Assembly (NCBI GenBank): GCA_036936605.1
Contig: JAUPFV010000002.1
Location: forward strand, 250,625,305 to 250,689,304
Reading direction: 5' to 3'
Length of the DNA: 64,000 nucleotides
DNA from: Limnanthes douglasii subsp. nivea
Lineage: Eukaryota; Streptophyta; Magnoliopsida; Brassicales; Limnanthaceae
The notes under the pieces were generated by a model. That model was not told the origin of the DNA. It did no database searches and saw nothing but the letters and a program-made list of their open reading frames with translations. Each line of letters begins with the position of its first letter. Position 1 is the first letter of the stretch. Of this stretch, positions 41,755-53,647 are shown piece by piece. The position numbers and the translations under genes are program-made.

Positions 41755-42185
41755 CCGAGTCGGAATCGAGTTAGAGATCGAGTCAGTCTCGATGATACGG
41801 CAACTCTGCTTTACTCGTCGGGAACTACAGGATCGAGCAAAGGAGTGGTCTCGTCGCACCGAAATCTAATCGCGACAGTGGAGACCACAACGGTTCACCT
41901 TCGACGGCGGTCTAGTAGCTTTCTCCACCGGCCTCCTCTCTTGCGGATCCACTATTATGGTCCGAAGTTCGATTTGCACGAAATCTTATCGGCCATCGGG
42001 ATGATTAACAGCGCCGATTAGATTAAAGCCAAATACAATCTGAGCTTGTTGGAGACGGTGTTGGCTGGTGGAGCTCCGCTGACCAAGGAGGTGATCGAAG
42101 GGTTTGCAGAGAAGTTCCCATCAATAAAGATTTTGCAGGGATACAGATTAACAGAATCATGGTTTTGTCATTCAAGAAGAATCAG
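41755..42185 (+). pseudogene. Captured fragment of a 4-coumarate:CoA-ligase-like (adenylate-forming) gene
   Basis: The AMP-binding signature LLYSSGTTGSSKGVVSSHRN (about 41806-41866) is unmistakable for the acyl-CoA synthetase/4CL-like family. Downstream, after a frameshift, are PKFDLHEILSAIG and, from about 42046, [19 protein letters not shown] and [15 protein letters not shown], in the family order. At least two short stretches between these blocks are missing, and no intron remains, suggesting capture from a processed transcript. The family includes 4CL and peroxisomal OPC-8:0 CoA ligase; I cannot tell which was the source. It lies between 5' LTR and pol, where retrotransposon-captured host sequence is often found. 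It is not functional. Confidence 0.85.
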
Positions 42186-42570
42186 TCGTAGAGGATTCTC
42201 CCGATATGAATGATGGTATGCCGGACTCCGCAGATTGAAGCGGAAACTCAACTGAAAAATAAGTTTGCTCGCTGTGTATATTATTAATTAGTGCATTTCT
42301 AAAGGTTTATTGTGCGTTTGCCCTGTATCTGACTTTTTGAACTACTGGGCATTTATTTGACTTATGATTATTAGGAGAGACAAGTACCATGCTTTCATTC
42401 TTTTAGTATAAACTACAGATGGATAAACAGATTTTATCAAGTAAGTGAAATAAATGAAACTTTTCACGTGTAATCATTAACAGTCTAATGAATGTCTGCA
42501 TGATTTCGAACATTGCATGGTTTTTTGAAGATTAGAGTATACACATTTATCTGCAGCTTAATATATTACG

Positions 42571-42768
42571 TAAATGTAAATGAAAACGTTGTTTTGCGCA
42601 TGTGTGATATATAATTTGACATGCAGATGTAAATTAAATTATTAATTGACATGCAAAGCAAGTTTATAATAAATGTAAATGAAAACGTTGTTTTGCGCAT
42701 GTGTGATATATAATTTGACATGCAGATGTAATTAAATTATTAATTGACATGCAAAGCAAGTTTATAAT
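42571..42768. repeat. 99-bp tandem duplication
   Basis: Two nearly identical direct units (42571-42669 and 42670-42768) each contain AACGTTGTTTTGCGCATG and TTGACATGCAAAGCAAG, differing by a one-base deletion. They lie within the copia-type element, whose stretch 42200-42930 has no coding sequence. Confidence 0.88.
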
Positions 42769-42939
42769 AAATAATGCAGTAGGAATCTGTGATTTATATA
42801 TTACAAAATCATATGAATTTTGCATGCTAGTTGGAATTTCGCCAACAATTGATGTCGATTATTAATTGATTTACATGCGGTTCACATTATTTTATAATAT
42901 AACAAGTTATTTGTAAAATAAAATTTACGGTACTGGTAA

Positions 42940-43490
42940 ATTTTGATGTTATTCATGATTTGTTTATACGTGGATGACATGTTGATTTGTGGTGTTGACC
43001 AAATCAAGTTGGATTTGTTGTTGGAAAGCTTAGTAGTATATTCGGATGCGAGTTATATTTTGAATATGGAAGTCCACTCCTTTATAAGTGGATGTGTATT
43101 TCTACTTGGAGGACTTGTTATCTCTTGGGCATCTAAGAAACAAAGTTGAATTACTGATTCAACAATCAAATCCGAGTTTGTGGCATTAGCAACAACTAGT
43201 AAAGAAGTTGAGTGGCTAAGAAATTTAATGTATGAAATTTTGTTGTGGTCCAAAAGATACCACCTAATTCTTTTACAAAGGTAAGGCTAGACACTTAGGT
43301 GTCAGATTATGATTCGGGAGCGGATCATGAATGATGTTATTGCAGTAGAGTTTGTGAGAACTCGATATGATTTAGCCGATAATTTAACCAAAGGGTTAAG
43401 TAGAGATTTTGTGCACAAATCGGCTATTGGGATGGGATTACAAGTCCATTTGAAACCTCTCATGTTAAGATACCCAATTCCCATCTAATA
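42940..43490 (+). pseudogene. Copia RT and RNase H remnants
   Basis: LYVDDMLICG (about 42967) is the RT catalytic block of copia elements. The reading jumps at once to RNase H (YSDASYILNMEVHS, GCVFLLGGLVISWASKKQ; 43040-43145), then a TGA, then STIKSEFVALATTSKEVEWL, and finally RYDLADNLTKGLSR (about 43360), the usual copia C-terminus. The RT thumb and everything upstream of the YVDD box are deleted. Confidence 0.88.
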
Positions 43491-43986
43491 TGACATTAGG
43501 TGCTGAATTCAATGTGGAAAGCTTAACATCTAGAGATTGGAACACATTAGTAGTATTATCCCAAAGTATGTGTTCAGACATGCAAGTTGTGGAGGTTGAA
43601 GTTTATCTTCTTAATAGCTCTTTTGAAAAATTGCATATGCATGTGCAAGAGTAAAAGATCTACCTATTTAAGCATGAAGTTTAGCCGCTTCAAGAAGCTA
43701 GGACTTGGCTTTGATATGCTTAAGAAGGATAAGGACACAAGGCTAGTAAAAGATAGTGTCAAGTAAGAACATTTGAGAATGTAAATTTATGTGTATATTA
43801 TCTTCGAGTACTCATTATGAATAGTAAAGGTTCAATCCTTAGTGATACCTTGATATTCGAATATTTGGAATGTGTAATATACTAATATGAAATTCAATCG
43901 TTACGATATTTCATTTATGCATAAATTTGTTATTTGTTGTGAGTTTGTTTTAGTTAATCATGAATTGCACTAAAATGAGGGAAGAT

Positions 43987-44480
43987 TGTTGGATATTTTA
44001 GTGTAATTGGATTGACTAGTCGACCAATGCAGTCGTAATATATTATCGAGCAAGTCGGAGAGTGTGGAGTACACGCTTGTAAGAATATATTATGATTAGT
44101 GGGTCCAAGGGGCGTCTCCTCGTTGTGGTTAAATTTATTTTAAATGATAAGGCTATTGTGAATATTCATGGAAATTTTGAATTTGGAAAATTAATTCAAA
44201 TTTGAATTTGAATAATTTTGGCCGTTTTTATCATTTAAAATTATAACCGTTATTGGACTTAAAACTGTTTTACAGTTTTTGAAATTTGGTTGAATAAATA
44301 AGTATGGTTCTGTTGAAGAAAAGATAACAACAACAAAAATCCATTCTCGTTGTTCAAATGCATACGCTCTGATTTTATCCGGTTGAAAATTTTGGAGAAC
44401 CACCAAAATAATTTCAATCTGAAATTGTTAAAACAAGACTTCAGAGTTTATCCGGAAATCTCTAAACAAAATTCTCAACA
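43987..44480 (+). repeat. 3' LTR of the copia-type element
   Basis: It is identical by eye to 40320-40813 and is followed by the second TCTTT. Confidence 0.95.
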
Positions 44481-44998
44481 TCTTTGGGGTCGCTTCTCTT
44501 TTCTAAACTCTTTAAAATTTAGTATTAGTTAAAGATATTTACTTTAAAATTTTATCTACTCTTCTATTTAATAGTTTCCTTAAAAATAGGTAGGAGTATT
44601 AGTTAAGATTTTTTACCTAACATTTGATCCAGCTTTTATAGTTAAACCGTTTCCTTAAAAATATAGGCATCGGTCCATCTTTTTTTTTATTATTTTAAAA
44701 ATGCATCCGCCCTGACTCCTGACTCTGTCAATGAATTACATAGTCTAGATAAAGGGAAATAACTCACCAAACCCCTTTTAAAAATTATTGGCACTTGTTA
44801 TTATTTTGTAAGACTCGATGAGTGTGATTGAAACACATAAAATAAAAAGCAATTTACTGGTAAAAGAACAGCCATTTTTTTAAAAGAAAAGAAGAGAAAG
44901 TCACCCTTGTTTCAAGTTCAAAACCTGAACTAGTCAGTCATTCTAACTTCGTCTCTTCAAAAAAGTCAATAGCTGCTTCAAAGTACTCCGGAGCTTAA

Positions 44999-47900
44999 AT
45001 GGGTTTTTCAAAAGATCAATTGCTTGCTCGATTACAGGTTCTTATCTATATCTTCTCGTTTTTTGATCCCCAAAAGTTGAGTTTATTAAGCTACTTCTGA
45101 ATCAATCTTGTTTTTGCCTATAGTTTAACACAATATGTAAATAGCAATCCTTAATTATGTTTAAAAGCTGTAAAAAAAAAAGTCGAAAATTGCAGCTTGG
45201 TCTTGCTTCAAATGTCATCCTCAGGCTATAGTGTTGACATCTATTTCATAATCATGGTTCCACCCCATAATACATTCCCTTAATTCTGATTGTGCATAGT
45301 TTCTACTTAGGTGAGTTTTTTGGTAAATTTGATTATGTCTAAAGTAACGACCTTTACAAAACAAAGTAGCTAGCTAGATTTTATTATGTATTGAAACTTC
45401 ATGTTTAATTGCTTAGACTTGTCTGTTTCATGATTTTATTAAGCATTGAGGAATTTTATTAAGCATTGAGGAAGTCCTCTTCCTTTTACTATGATCCAAT
45501 GTGATTTATGGATAGTTTTTGGTATTGGGTTCTTGCAGGAGCTTCAGATTGATTATTCCAAGTTTGAACATCCTGTTGTTTTAACAGTTGAAGCTCAGGC
45601 GGAGTATGTTGGGAAAACTGGAGGTGCACTTAGCAAAAACTTGTTCCTCAAAGTATGGTTAAGAGACTCTATACTCCATCCATCGGTACTTACAAGTTCA
45701 TATGGTTAATTAGAAGTTCATATGTTTGTTATTCGCTTACGCAGGACAAGAAACATAGGCTTTATATTGTTTCGGCTATGACTGATACCAAGGTCGATTT
45801 GAAAGGTATATATACACATACTGTAACTCTTCACGCGAGGTCTTTCTAATAGATGTATCAGCTTTTGCATTAGTAAAAGTTTTGGATATTAACGGAAGTT
45901 TTCTGTTTCGGGATTGGAAGTTTTATCTCAAAGGCTTGGTTTGGGAAAAGGAGGTTTGAGAATGGCTCCGGAAGAAGCCGTGAGCGAGATACTACAGGTG
46001 GCTATATATGTCTATTTTGTCTGTGCTTCTCATAATTGATCTCTAGAGTGCCTCTTTATATTGTAACATTTATCGTTTAGTTATAATCGGTGATTTTATT
46101 ACTTAATCATCCAAATTTTCGTGAACTCGATCTCTGATTTTGTTGCAAGGTTCCTCTGGGGTGTGTTACTCCATTTGCGGTCATAAATGAATCAGCAAGG
46201 TAACTTTATCATTGTTTAAACTTATCCGAATTTACTTTTGGTATTCTATTCCGTAAAATCTGACATTTCTTTTTCGTTATCACAGGGATGTCGCGCTGTT
46301 GCTGGATGAAAAATTTAAGACTCAAGAGTATTGCTTCTTCCACCCATTGGCCAATGACACGTCCATTTGTAAGTAAAAGTTGTGGTTTGTTCATGTGTCG
46401 CTGGACAGCGTAAAAAGATCTCGACTTTTGGCTTTGCTTATTCATGTGTCGCAGACGTTCGTCGCAGCTTCTAAAATCTAAATGCTTATATTAAGGGGCT
46501 TTTTGGTGCATTATAAAAGAACTGCCTTTTAGATTCAACATATATACTGTCGTGAAACAAAAAACAAGGTCTTGGGGCTTATGGATCTTTATATAGCATA
46601 TAAAGCTAGACCAAACACGTCCTTCATTTTAGTTGTCAACGAAACTGGCCTTCGTGCCATAAGAATTTTAAAAAGAAAATCGTTGATCTTTTGATGTTTT
46701 TGTTATTGCTATTATTTTCATCTGCAGCTCTTAATGTTTGTGGTCTTGATAAGTTTCTTAAATCGACTGGAAGAGACGCGGCATACATTGACCTAGAGGT
46801 AGTCTTGTTTATTAGCTCCCTCTTTATCACTCGTACTCCATAGGTATATTTATTATTTTATTAAACTTTTAATTGTTCGGTTTAGGCTAATCCGACTGTG
46901 GGAAAAGATCAACCTCCTGATCTTGCTCCTTTTGTTCCATCCGGTTCCATCGTTCTCGCAGAACTTTCTAAAGAGTTGGATTCATTGGAAACTCTCAATG
47001 TAAAGCAAGTCACTATGGACAAAACGTCTCCTCCTGTTGAAGGTAAAATCTTGAGAAATACTTTGCAGAATAGAACTTTTTAGTGAAAGATAGATGGGAA
47101 ATAACACACCCAAACATTTTCTTTCAGACTGAAAGGAGTTTCTTTTTAAGTACTGTGTGTTTAGTTTCTGAAATTTCTCTACCCAAAATGAATACCAATG
47201 TGAAAACGTGTTTGGTTGCTGAAAATTAAAACATTTTTCAAGGAAGTTCAAACACAAGCGAAAATTACTTTGTATAAGAATATATAAATTGTTGTGGCAA
47301 ATATCAATTTTGTTAATAGCCGAAGTATTTTCATTTTTTCACGAACCAAACGCAGCATCCTAAGTCATTTTATGACAATAGTTACAGCTTCTATGAAGTT
47401 GTTACAAAGAAAATACAAAGTAATCTCTCTAATAAGCGTGACAAACTTTATTCGAGTTATGAATTAAATTCTTATATCTTTGTGTTTCTGTAGGAAAATC
47501 CAAAACTCCGTTGACAAAAGCCCAAAACAGCAAAGACAAATCAGCCGCGGCTGTACATCCATCATTTAGCGACCCTCAGAAATTCATTGAAGCGATTTTG
47601 AATAAAACGTCATTGTTATTGCTTTCAGAAGTGAGAAAAAACTATCAAGGTTATTATGGATTCCTATATTTTTTCAAGATTAATCAAAATTTGCTGTATG
47701 CAGATTAACAACGATACTGTTAAACAAGGAGAACAGCTCGGGATGGCCTTAGCAAACAGTTTGAAAAAACAACTTACTTCTGATTTCACAAATCTTGCTG
47801 TGAGTATCGTGCGACAATAAACTTTTTGGATTGTTTTGATTTATGTATGCCACTACAAAGATAACCATAGGTCCTGATTAAATTACCGGTCTCTTCGGCT

Positions 47901-48224
47901 ATACACCTATTCATAAAAAGCTCATTTTGATTTTCTTTAGATTTTATTTTTCCTTTCGTACCGTCGAAGTTGGGCTGTTTTACAAAAGTAAACAACCTGA
48001 ATTTTTTTTTACGGATAACTAGCTATATTTTTTAGTTAGAGCTAGTTTTTTTTGGCTTATAAACTAGACACCAGAAAACCAGTTACTGTAAACTACAGTC
48101 GTAAAATAATTTTCCCGCCAGCCATAGTTAACCGAGGATATCTGTGTTGCAGATTATGTATAAAAACACGGCATACAGCGAAGGGTTTTATGCTGGTATT
48201 AACCGTCAACCCCATCCTCTTTGA
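44999..48224 (+). CDS. Prolyl-tRNA-synthetase-associated (ProX/YbaK) domain protein, 11 exons, intact
   Basis: Exons: 44999-45037, 45539-45652, 45745-45805, 45921-45997, 46150-46199, 46286-46368, 46728-46798, 46886-47042, 47494-47630, 47704-47799 and 48153-48224. All introns are GT-AG, phases agree, and the product is 318 residues. Residues about 1-170 are the YbaK/ProX aminoacyl-tRNA deacylase domain (FEHPVVLTVEAQAEYVG, GGALSKNLFLK with the conserved Lys, LGLGKGGLRMAPEE, VPLGCVTPFAVIN). Residues about 175-318 are the plant C-terminal extension ending KNTAYSEGFYAGINRQP. By homology to PRORSD1/ProXp-ala it should hydrolyse mischarged Ala-tRNA(Pro) in trans. It is the only intact cellular gene here. 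A decayed duplicate of its first exon lies at 18604. Confidence 0.93.
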
Positions 48225-48968
48225 CTTGGAAGGATGGACTTACACATCAAGTGAACTGTCCAGACTTGTACATTTGATAAGTTTTTCTTATGCTTTCATG
48301 ACTTGCTTGATACTTTTTTTATTGTGATATTCTTAATAATAGGTATTAACTTGTGCCTCAAGTTAGCCAATGTTTTATTGATTGCAAACTACTTTCGTGT
48401 GTGGGGAGTTAATTGTATCTGATTTCATTCAATAGATACAAGATTTATAGTGATTTCTTTTTACGCGCCGGCTTATGTATCAATTCAATTGAGATATAAC
48501 AAGTAGAAGGGTTAAGTATCCGTACACATCTCTAACTTGGACAGCTAAAAACCAGTTTGACTAAAATAGGGACAAAACATGATTCGATATACACATAAGA
48601 TATTTATGTTATCATATAATACATTTTTTTTAAAAATCAATAACACCAGTTTCTCAGCTGGGTTTTCTCTGCATGGCAAAAACCCGCTTGGAATTCATAT
48701 TCTTAGCGATAACGATAAGGCTGAGTTAGAACCCTAGTTTATAAAGGGTTATTTTTGGAATTTGTTTAGATAGTTTCTCAAATTTTTTAATTTGATGATA
48801 TCAAGATATTTTATGTGTAACAACATAATGAAAAACTAGCCATCATTCCTAAACATTTATCATATATGTTTCGACTAACGATGCAGATATAAAAACAGTT
48901 TAGGTCAAACATAATATATTTTTACAAATATACATTTCACATTTTCCAACTTGTTCAATAATATATTA
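48225..48968. other. 3' flank of the ProX-domain gene
   Basis: AT-rich sequence, presumably the 3' untranslated region and intergenic DNA. I see no further gene. Confidence 0.5.
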
Positions 48969-49250
48969 TGGTTAAAGATATAAGACATGTCCGTTAACCC
49001 ATGTATTTTATCTATAAATAAGAGCTTTATATCTTTCAGCAGACCCATCAGACTTTGTTTTAATTTTAAAAACTTAACGAGAACCGAATATATGCTTACC
49101 GGATGAAGGTTTAACTATATCCATGAGTGGTAAGCTCTTCGACTATAGCATTTTGCTAACGAGGATCACAAACAACTTCTTTAAACAAATGAGGTTCATA
49201 TAAATCATGTATGTTTCCCATGAAAGAAGCAAAAAGAGCTGAATATATTG
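48969..49250. mobile_element. Rearranged copia fragment: LTR start joined head-on to antisense pol
   Basis: From 48969 (TGGTTAAAGATATAAGAC) to about 49030 the sequence matches the first half of the short-LTR family in plus orientation. From about 49022 onward the minus strand codes copia pol just upstream of RT (KTKSDGSAERYKA at about 49065-49025; FKEVVCDPR near 49170). The two parts share TATAAAGCT at the join, in opposite orientations. The coding part has several stops. Confidence 0.6.
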
Positions 49251-50748
49251 GTCTATTAGAAAAAACGGTTAGAGTTTTTGTCTATTTAGAAAGCGTATAA
49301 ATTACATAGAGTATAAAGCTCTTATTAAACATATGGGCTAATAGGCATGGGCCTTATATCAATAACACCCTCTCTCAAAATCACAATGCAATAGTAATAA
49401 TGATTGAGAGTTTGTCACAAAGAAAACAAAACTGCGCTGTTGAATCAGCCTTGGTAAAAATATCAGCAACTTGCAAAGCCGTGGAACATATGGAAGCAAG
49501 ACGGTGCCAATTCGAAGATGATGCCGAGTGAAGTGACAATCTATTTTAATGTGCTTCGTTCTCTCATGAAAAACAAAACTCTTTGCTATCTGCATGACCC
49601 TTTTGTTAATCACAATGTAAGAAAGTGAGTTTAGTAATGTTAATCCATATATCTGCAAGAAGCCATCATTACCAAACAATCTCACATGTGGTCACGACCA
49701 TAACACAGTACTCAATTTCAGTAGAAGCTCTAGAGACAACATCTTGTTTTTTGTTCTTCCTGGAGATTAATGGATCTCCAAGGAAAATACAGAAATTAGT
49801 AGTAGATTTACGGTCATGAGGATCATTATCCCAATCAACATCGTTATATGCACGCAATTCAAGTGAAGAGGTCGAAAGAAACAAAATGCTCTGGAACTGA
49901 GTGTCGCGAAGATATCTCAATATTCGAAGAACAACTCCCAAATAGACGGATCTAGAAGCAGTAACAAACTGACTAACAGTATGAACAACATAAGCTATAT
50001 CTGGCAGAGTAACTGTAAGATATACCAAGGTTCGTAAGGGAGTTCGATATAAAGTTGAATCTGACAAAAGAACACCATCAGTTGGAGAATACCGAACATT
50101 GGTTTGCAAGAGAGGTATCTACCTTCATATTATTAGAAAGTCACCCTCGTTCGAATAAATCAAATATATATTTCGCCTGAGAGTGAATATAACCTTTTGG
50201 AGATTAAGCCGCCTCAATACCTAAAAAAATAATGTAATAGTCACAAGTCCTTCATCGCAAAGCGCTCAACCAAATCACATTTTAGTGCATCAATGCCATC
50301 AATATCATCACCAGTAATGATCATATCATCCACCTATAAATATAAAACAATATATCATGCACTCGTACATCTGATAAACAAGGCCGAATCATGATTACTA
50401 GCAAGAAAACCAAGTGAAGTAATAATCGTAGACAATTTCTCAAACCAAGCACGGGAAGCTTGTTTAAGACCATATAAAGCTATCCTAAGTTAACAAACTT
50501 CACCTGGTTGGTGAGCACCACCTGGGGGAGGATTCATGTAAACCTCATAATGAATATTACCATTCAAAATGGATTTTTTTACATATTGTTGGAAGATCTT
50601 CCACTGGCAAACGGATGCAACCGCAATAAGAATACAAACTGTCGTTATTTTTACCACTGGACAAATGACTCATTATAATTCATACCATACTCAAATGAAT
50701 ACCCTTTTGTTACAAGACGTGCATATCTTTAACAATTATAACTATATT
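49250..50748 (-). mobile_element. Copia element relic (3' LTR, RNase H, part of RT), likely autonomous relative of copies A and B
   Basis: On the minus strand the 3' LTR (about 49250-49367) has the same sequence type as 664-804 and is preceded by the purine tract GAGAGAGGG. RNase H is coded at 50109-49400 (YLTVTLPDIAYVVHTVSQF, DWDNDPHDRKSTTNFC, FHERTKHIKIDCHFTRHH). RT follows at about 50700-50110 (LVTKGYSFEYGMNYN, DDMIITGDDI). Frameshifts and stops are present. The Tat element RLG-2 cuts it at 50748. Its upstream half is not seen in the window. Confidence 0.85.
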
Positions 50749-51112
50749 TGATGAGTTTAGATATTACAGTCATAACCTACCAATTAATCAGGATAGGGGT
50801 AATTCGGACCATATCACTCCACTATAAATCCGACAGGACAAATATGAACACCTTTTGACTAAGCTATTTGCTAATCTACTTAAAAACCAATGGGTCCGTA
50901 AACTCGACCAGGTTTCACAACTTGACTAGTAAGCCCATGGGTCATTAATTAAAAGTATAAATACCCCAACCACTCTCATTAATGAGGGTGATCAACATTT
51001 AATACAAGCCGACTGCTTAATTATCTCACTACTCCTCACACTAAACATACAATACCCCAAAATTACTAAAATACTTTACAAAACTACCCACAACCCAAAA
51101 TAAACCAAACCA
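50749..51112 (+). repeat. 5' LTR of RLG-2
   Basis: This 364-bp repeat starts TGATGAGTTTAG and ends AAACCAAACCA. It is clearly related to, but diverged from, the RLG-1 LTRs, sharing the TATAAATACCC and ATTAATGAGGGT blocks. Confidence 0.82.
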
Positions 51113-51184
51113 AATTGGCGACCACAGTGGGAGCACGAAAGTTCCTGAATTTTACATTCAAAACCAGTAAGAAAAATAGTTCGG

Positions 51185-52490
51185 ATGGATCCGAACGAGC
51201 AAGGTAATCTACCTTCTGCGGTGGAAACGGTCAGGGAGAATAAGGAATATATTGTTGAGGAGCTAGATCAACTGAGAGCAGAGATAAAGGCACTAAGGGC
51301 CATAAAGCAAGCAGAGAAAGGTATTAGGGAGAAATCAGGGGTGTCAGCTATTCACCATACTGACAATCCTGGGGAGAATGAGCTATCACTAAAGACTTAT
51401 CTTAGTTAAAAAAGACTAATCTCAGCTCTAAGAAGACACATCGGTCTAAGCCTGTTGAAAGTTCAGAGTCTGATACCTCTAGCAGCTCTTCGAATGAGGC
51501 TGAGCTTGAGGAATATTTGTCATCAAGCAATGATGAATGGAGATCTAGAAAAATATGAAGTTAATAAAAAAGTATTCAAGAAAAAAAGATAGGCATGGTA
51601 GGCTTAAAAGGCATCTGGGCAGAGGATTATCCCACATGCATGCTGATCAGTTGCTGATAGATCCTTTTGCTTTTCAGATCGAATCAGGTATTTTTGCAAC
51701 GCCTACTGAAGATACAGTCTTTAGTCGTAATAAGAACTGGAGGTAGTCACCTTTGTCTGCAAAAATACTGTCCAGAAACCTACCCAAAATATTTTACAGC
51801 TCTACAATGGAAAAGTATGATGGAAGTCGAGATCCGGACAACCATCTGGAGAAATTCAAGAAGTTCGTGATGAATTTTGATGATGATGACAAACTCTTGT
51901 GAAAATTCTTCTCCCATACTTTTACAGGAAGTGCTCTTAAATGGTATAATAGCTTACCTCAGGGGTGTATTAGAAACTTTGATACATTCTGGGTTTCCTT
52001 CCGAAGGAAATTCGTTGGAAGTAAAAAGGTGAAAGGTAATGGGGATACCATTATCCATTGTGCCTAAGAACCAAATGAGTTTTTAAAGGACTACATAAGT
52101 CGATTCGTGAATACAAAAAACGAATTAGCAGATTGCTTCGAGCAGGTGGCAATTGCTTCTTTAAGACAAGGGTTGAATCCTGGGAACTTGTCTGATTCTG
52201 TAACCAGGAAAAAAGCTATGACTTGGGGTGGCCTGTTAAATCAAGTGGGAAAGCAGATTAATGTGGAAGAAACAAAGAAAACCAGGGTGCACCGTCAAGT
52301 GAGGTCCACCATAATGGCTCCTCTACTAACTAGTCCGGCTACAAGGCTAAGGAGACCAGACAATGGTCCAACCGGTCTAAACAAACTCAATCCAACCAGA
52401 ATCAGGCCTAGAGCCAACAGTCAAGAGATAAAACAGGTCATTGGGTTCAGCCTGAGTGGTTTACAGAGTTAATGGAAAATATAGCCACAA
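51185..52490 (+). pseudogene. gag: Gag of RLG-2
   Basis: The ATG at 51185 (MDPNEQGNLPSAV) aligns with 4700 in RLG-1. The capsid blocks YDGSRDPDNH (about 51815), GSALKWYNS and ASLRQGLNPGNLSDSV (52160-52205) are present. Stops occur at about 51407, 51745 and 51899 and after 52065, and the frame breaks in the C-terminal linker near 52470. Confidence 0.82.
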
Positions 52491-52493
52491 TCT

Positions 52494-53640
52494 ATGATAA
52501 GACTAAGGAGGAAGTCCATTTTTGAAAACCGGCGGCATTGCAGTTCCCCAGAGAAAGCTGGAATACTTGTTTTTTGCCAGTATCACAACGATATAGGCCC
52601 TAACACTCAAGACTGCATAACTTTAAAGCAGGATGTTCGATACCTTATTGAGAGAGTCAAACTAGGAGCATATGTTAAAAGAAGAAGTGGAAAAATGCCC
52701 GACAATGCTCCTCGGATACAAACAATCCTGGAACATATTCTCAAGAAGGGGAAATGGTGATTCTTGAAAGATCGATGTGGATTCTGAGTACCTGGATCCT
52801 GATTCAACTCGGAACAAGGTGGGAGTAATAACAAAACAAAACAAGACGGTGTCCGGACTGATCAATTTCTTTGAGTCATTGACTATCTTTGGAGGATATA
52901 CAGTGACCGCGCCTACCCCTTCCTCGAGGAAGAGGCATGTCCATAGTCTGGCTACTCAATTAGAAGGGGGGAATATCTTCCTATCAATGCCAGTCCCCAT
53001 TCCCATTTATAGTCTTTGATGAAGATGATTTGAGGAATATTGCTAGGCCTCATGAATATGCAGTTACTATAGGAGCTTCTATAGGGGGAAACGATATACG
53101 CCAAATTTTGATCGATATAGGCAGTTCGGCAAACATCATATTCTTAAGCTCCTACAAACAGATGAGGAATTCGGCTGTTATATAACACTCGAACAGAACT
53201 ATTGTGGGCTTCACAGGAATCTCTGCGGATGTAATTGGGGAATTTGAAGAAGTGTTGTTGGGAAATGGGCCTTTTAAGAAGATGGTGAGGGTGCTATTTG
53301 TTGTTGTAGACTGCCCCACATCATACAATGCAATTTTTGGGAGGTCCTGGCTTTCCAGAATGCATGATGTGGCCTCAACAGTCCATCAGTGTTTAAAGTA
53401 TGCAGTCCAAGTACAAGTAGGTGTTGTCCGAACTAGTCAGAAGTTAGCGAGAGAGTACTATGCAACATCTCTTGCTCCTAAGACTTTGGGAGCAGTTCAG
53501 ATTGATGAAGATTAGTAGTTACTAGAGCCTTCTGCCGGGGAAAGTGAGATTGATGACCCCAGAGAGGCTCCTAATGTTATAATACCTATTGAAGAAGTTG
53601 AAACTCACTCCCTTGCAGAGGGTAAGAATATCAAGATTGG
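52494..53640 (+). pseudogene. Gag zinc block and protease of RLG-2
   Basis: The CQYHNDIGPNTQDC block is near 52575, with His replaced by Pro in the usual GHT. In the protease the catalytic triad reads D-I-G at about 53110 instead of DTG, which should abolish activity. The YNAIFGRSWLSRM block is at about 53325. Frameshifts lie near 52765 and 53010. Confidence 0.8.
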
Positions 53641-53647
53641 TTCCAAG

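Larger units (their letters stand above)
40320..44480 (+). mobile_element. Defective copia-type LTR element with captured host gene fragment
   Basis: The element is 4161 bp with two 494-bp LTRs (TGTTGGATATTTTAGTG...ATTCTCAACA) that look identical. The target duplication TCTTT is at 40315-40319 and 44481-44485, and the purine-rich GAGGGAAGA lies just before the 3' LTR. Pol is reduced to fragments of RT and RNase H (42940-43490). An acyl-CoA-ligase-like fragment (41755-42185) and a 99-bp tandem duplication fill much of the interior. With no gag or integrase it must have been mobilised by another element, and recently if the LTRs are truly identical. I saw no clear primer-binding site after the 5' LTR. 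Confidence 0.92.

Noticed and set aside
40524..44406. Identical 71-residue minus-strand frames in the two copia LTRs
   Set aside because: The identity only reflects LTR identity; no start context or domain supports a gene.
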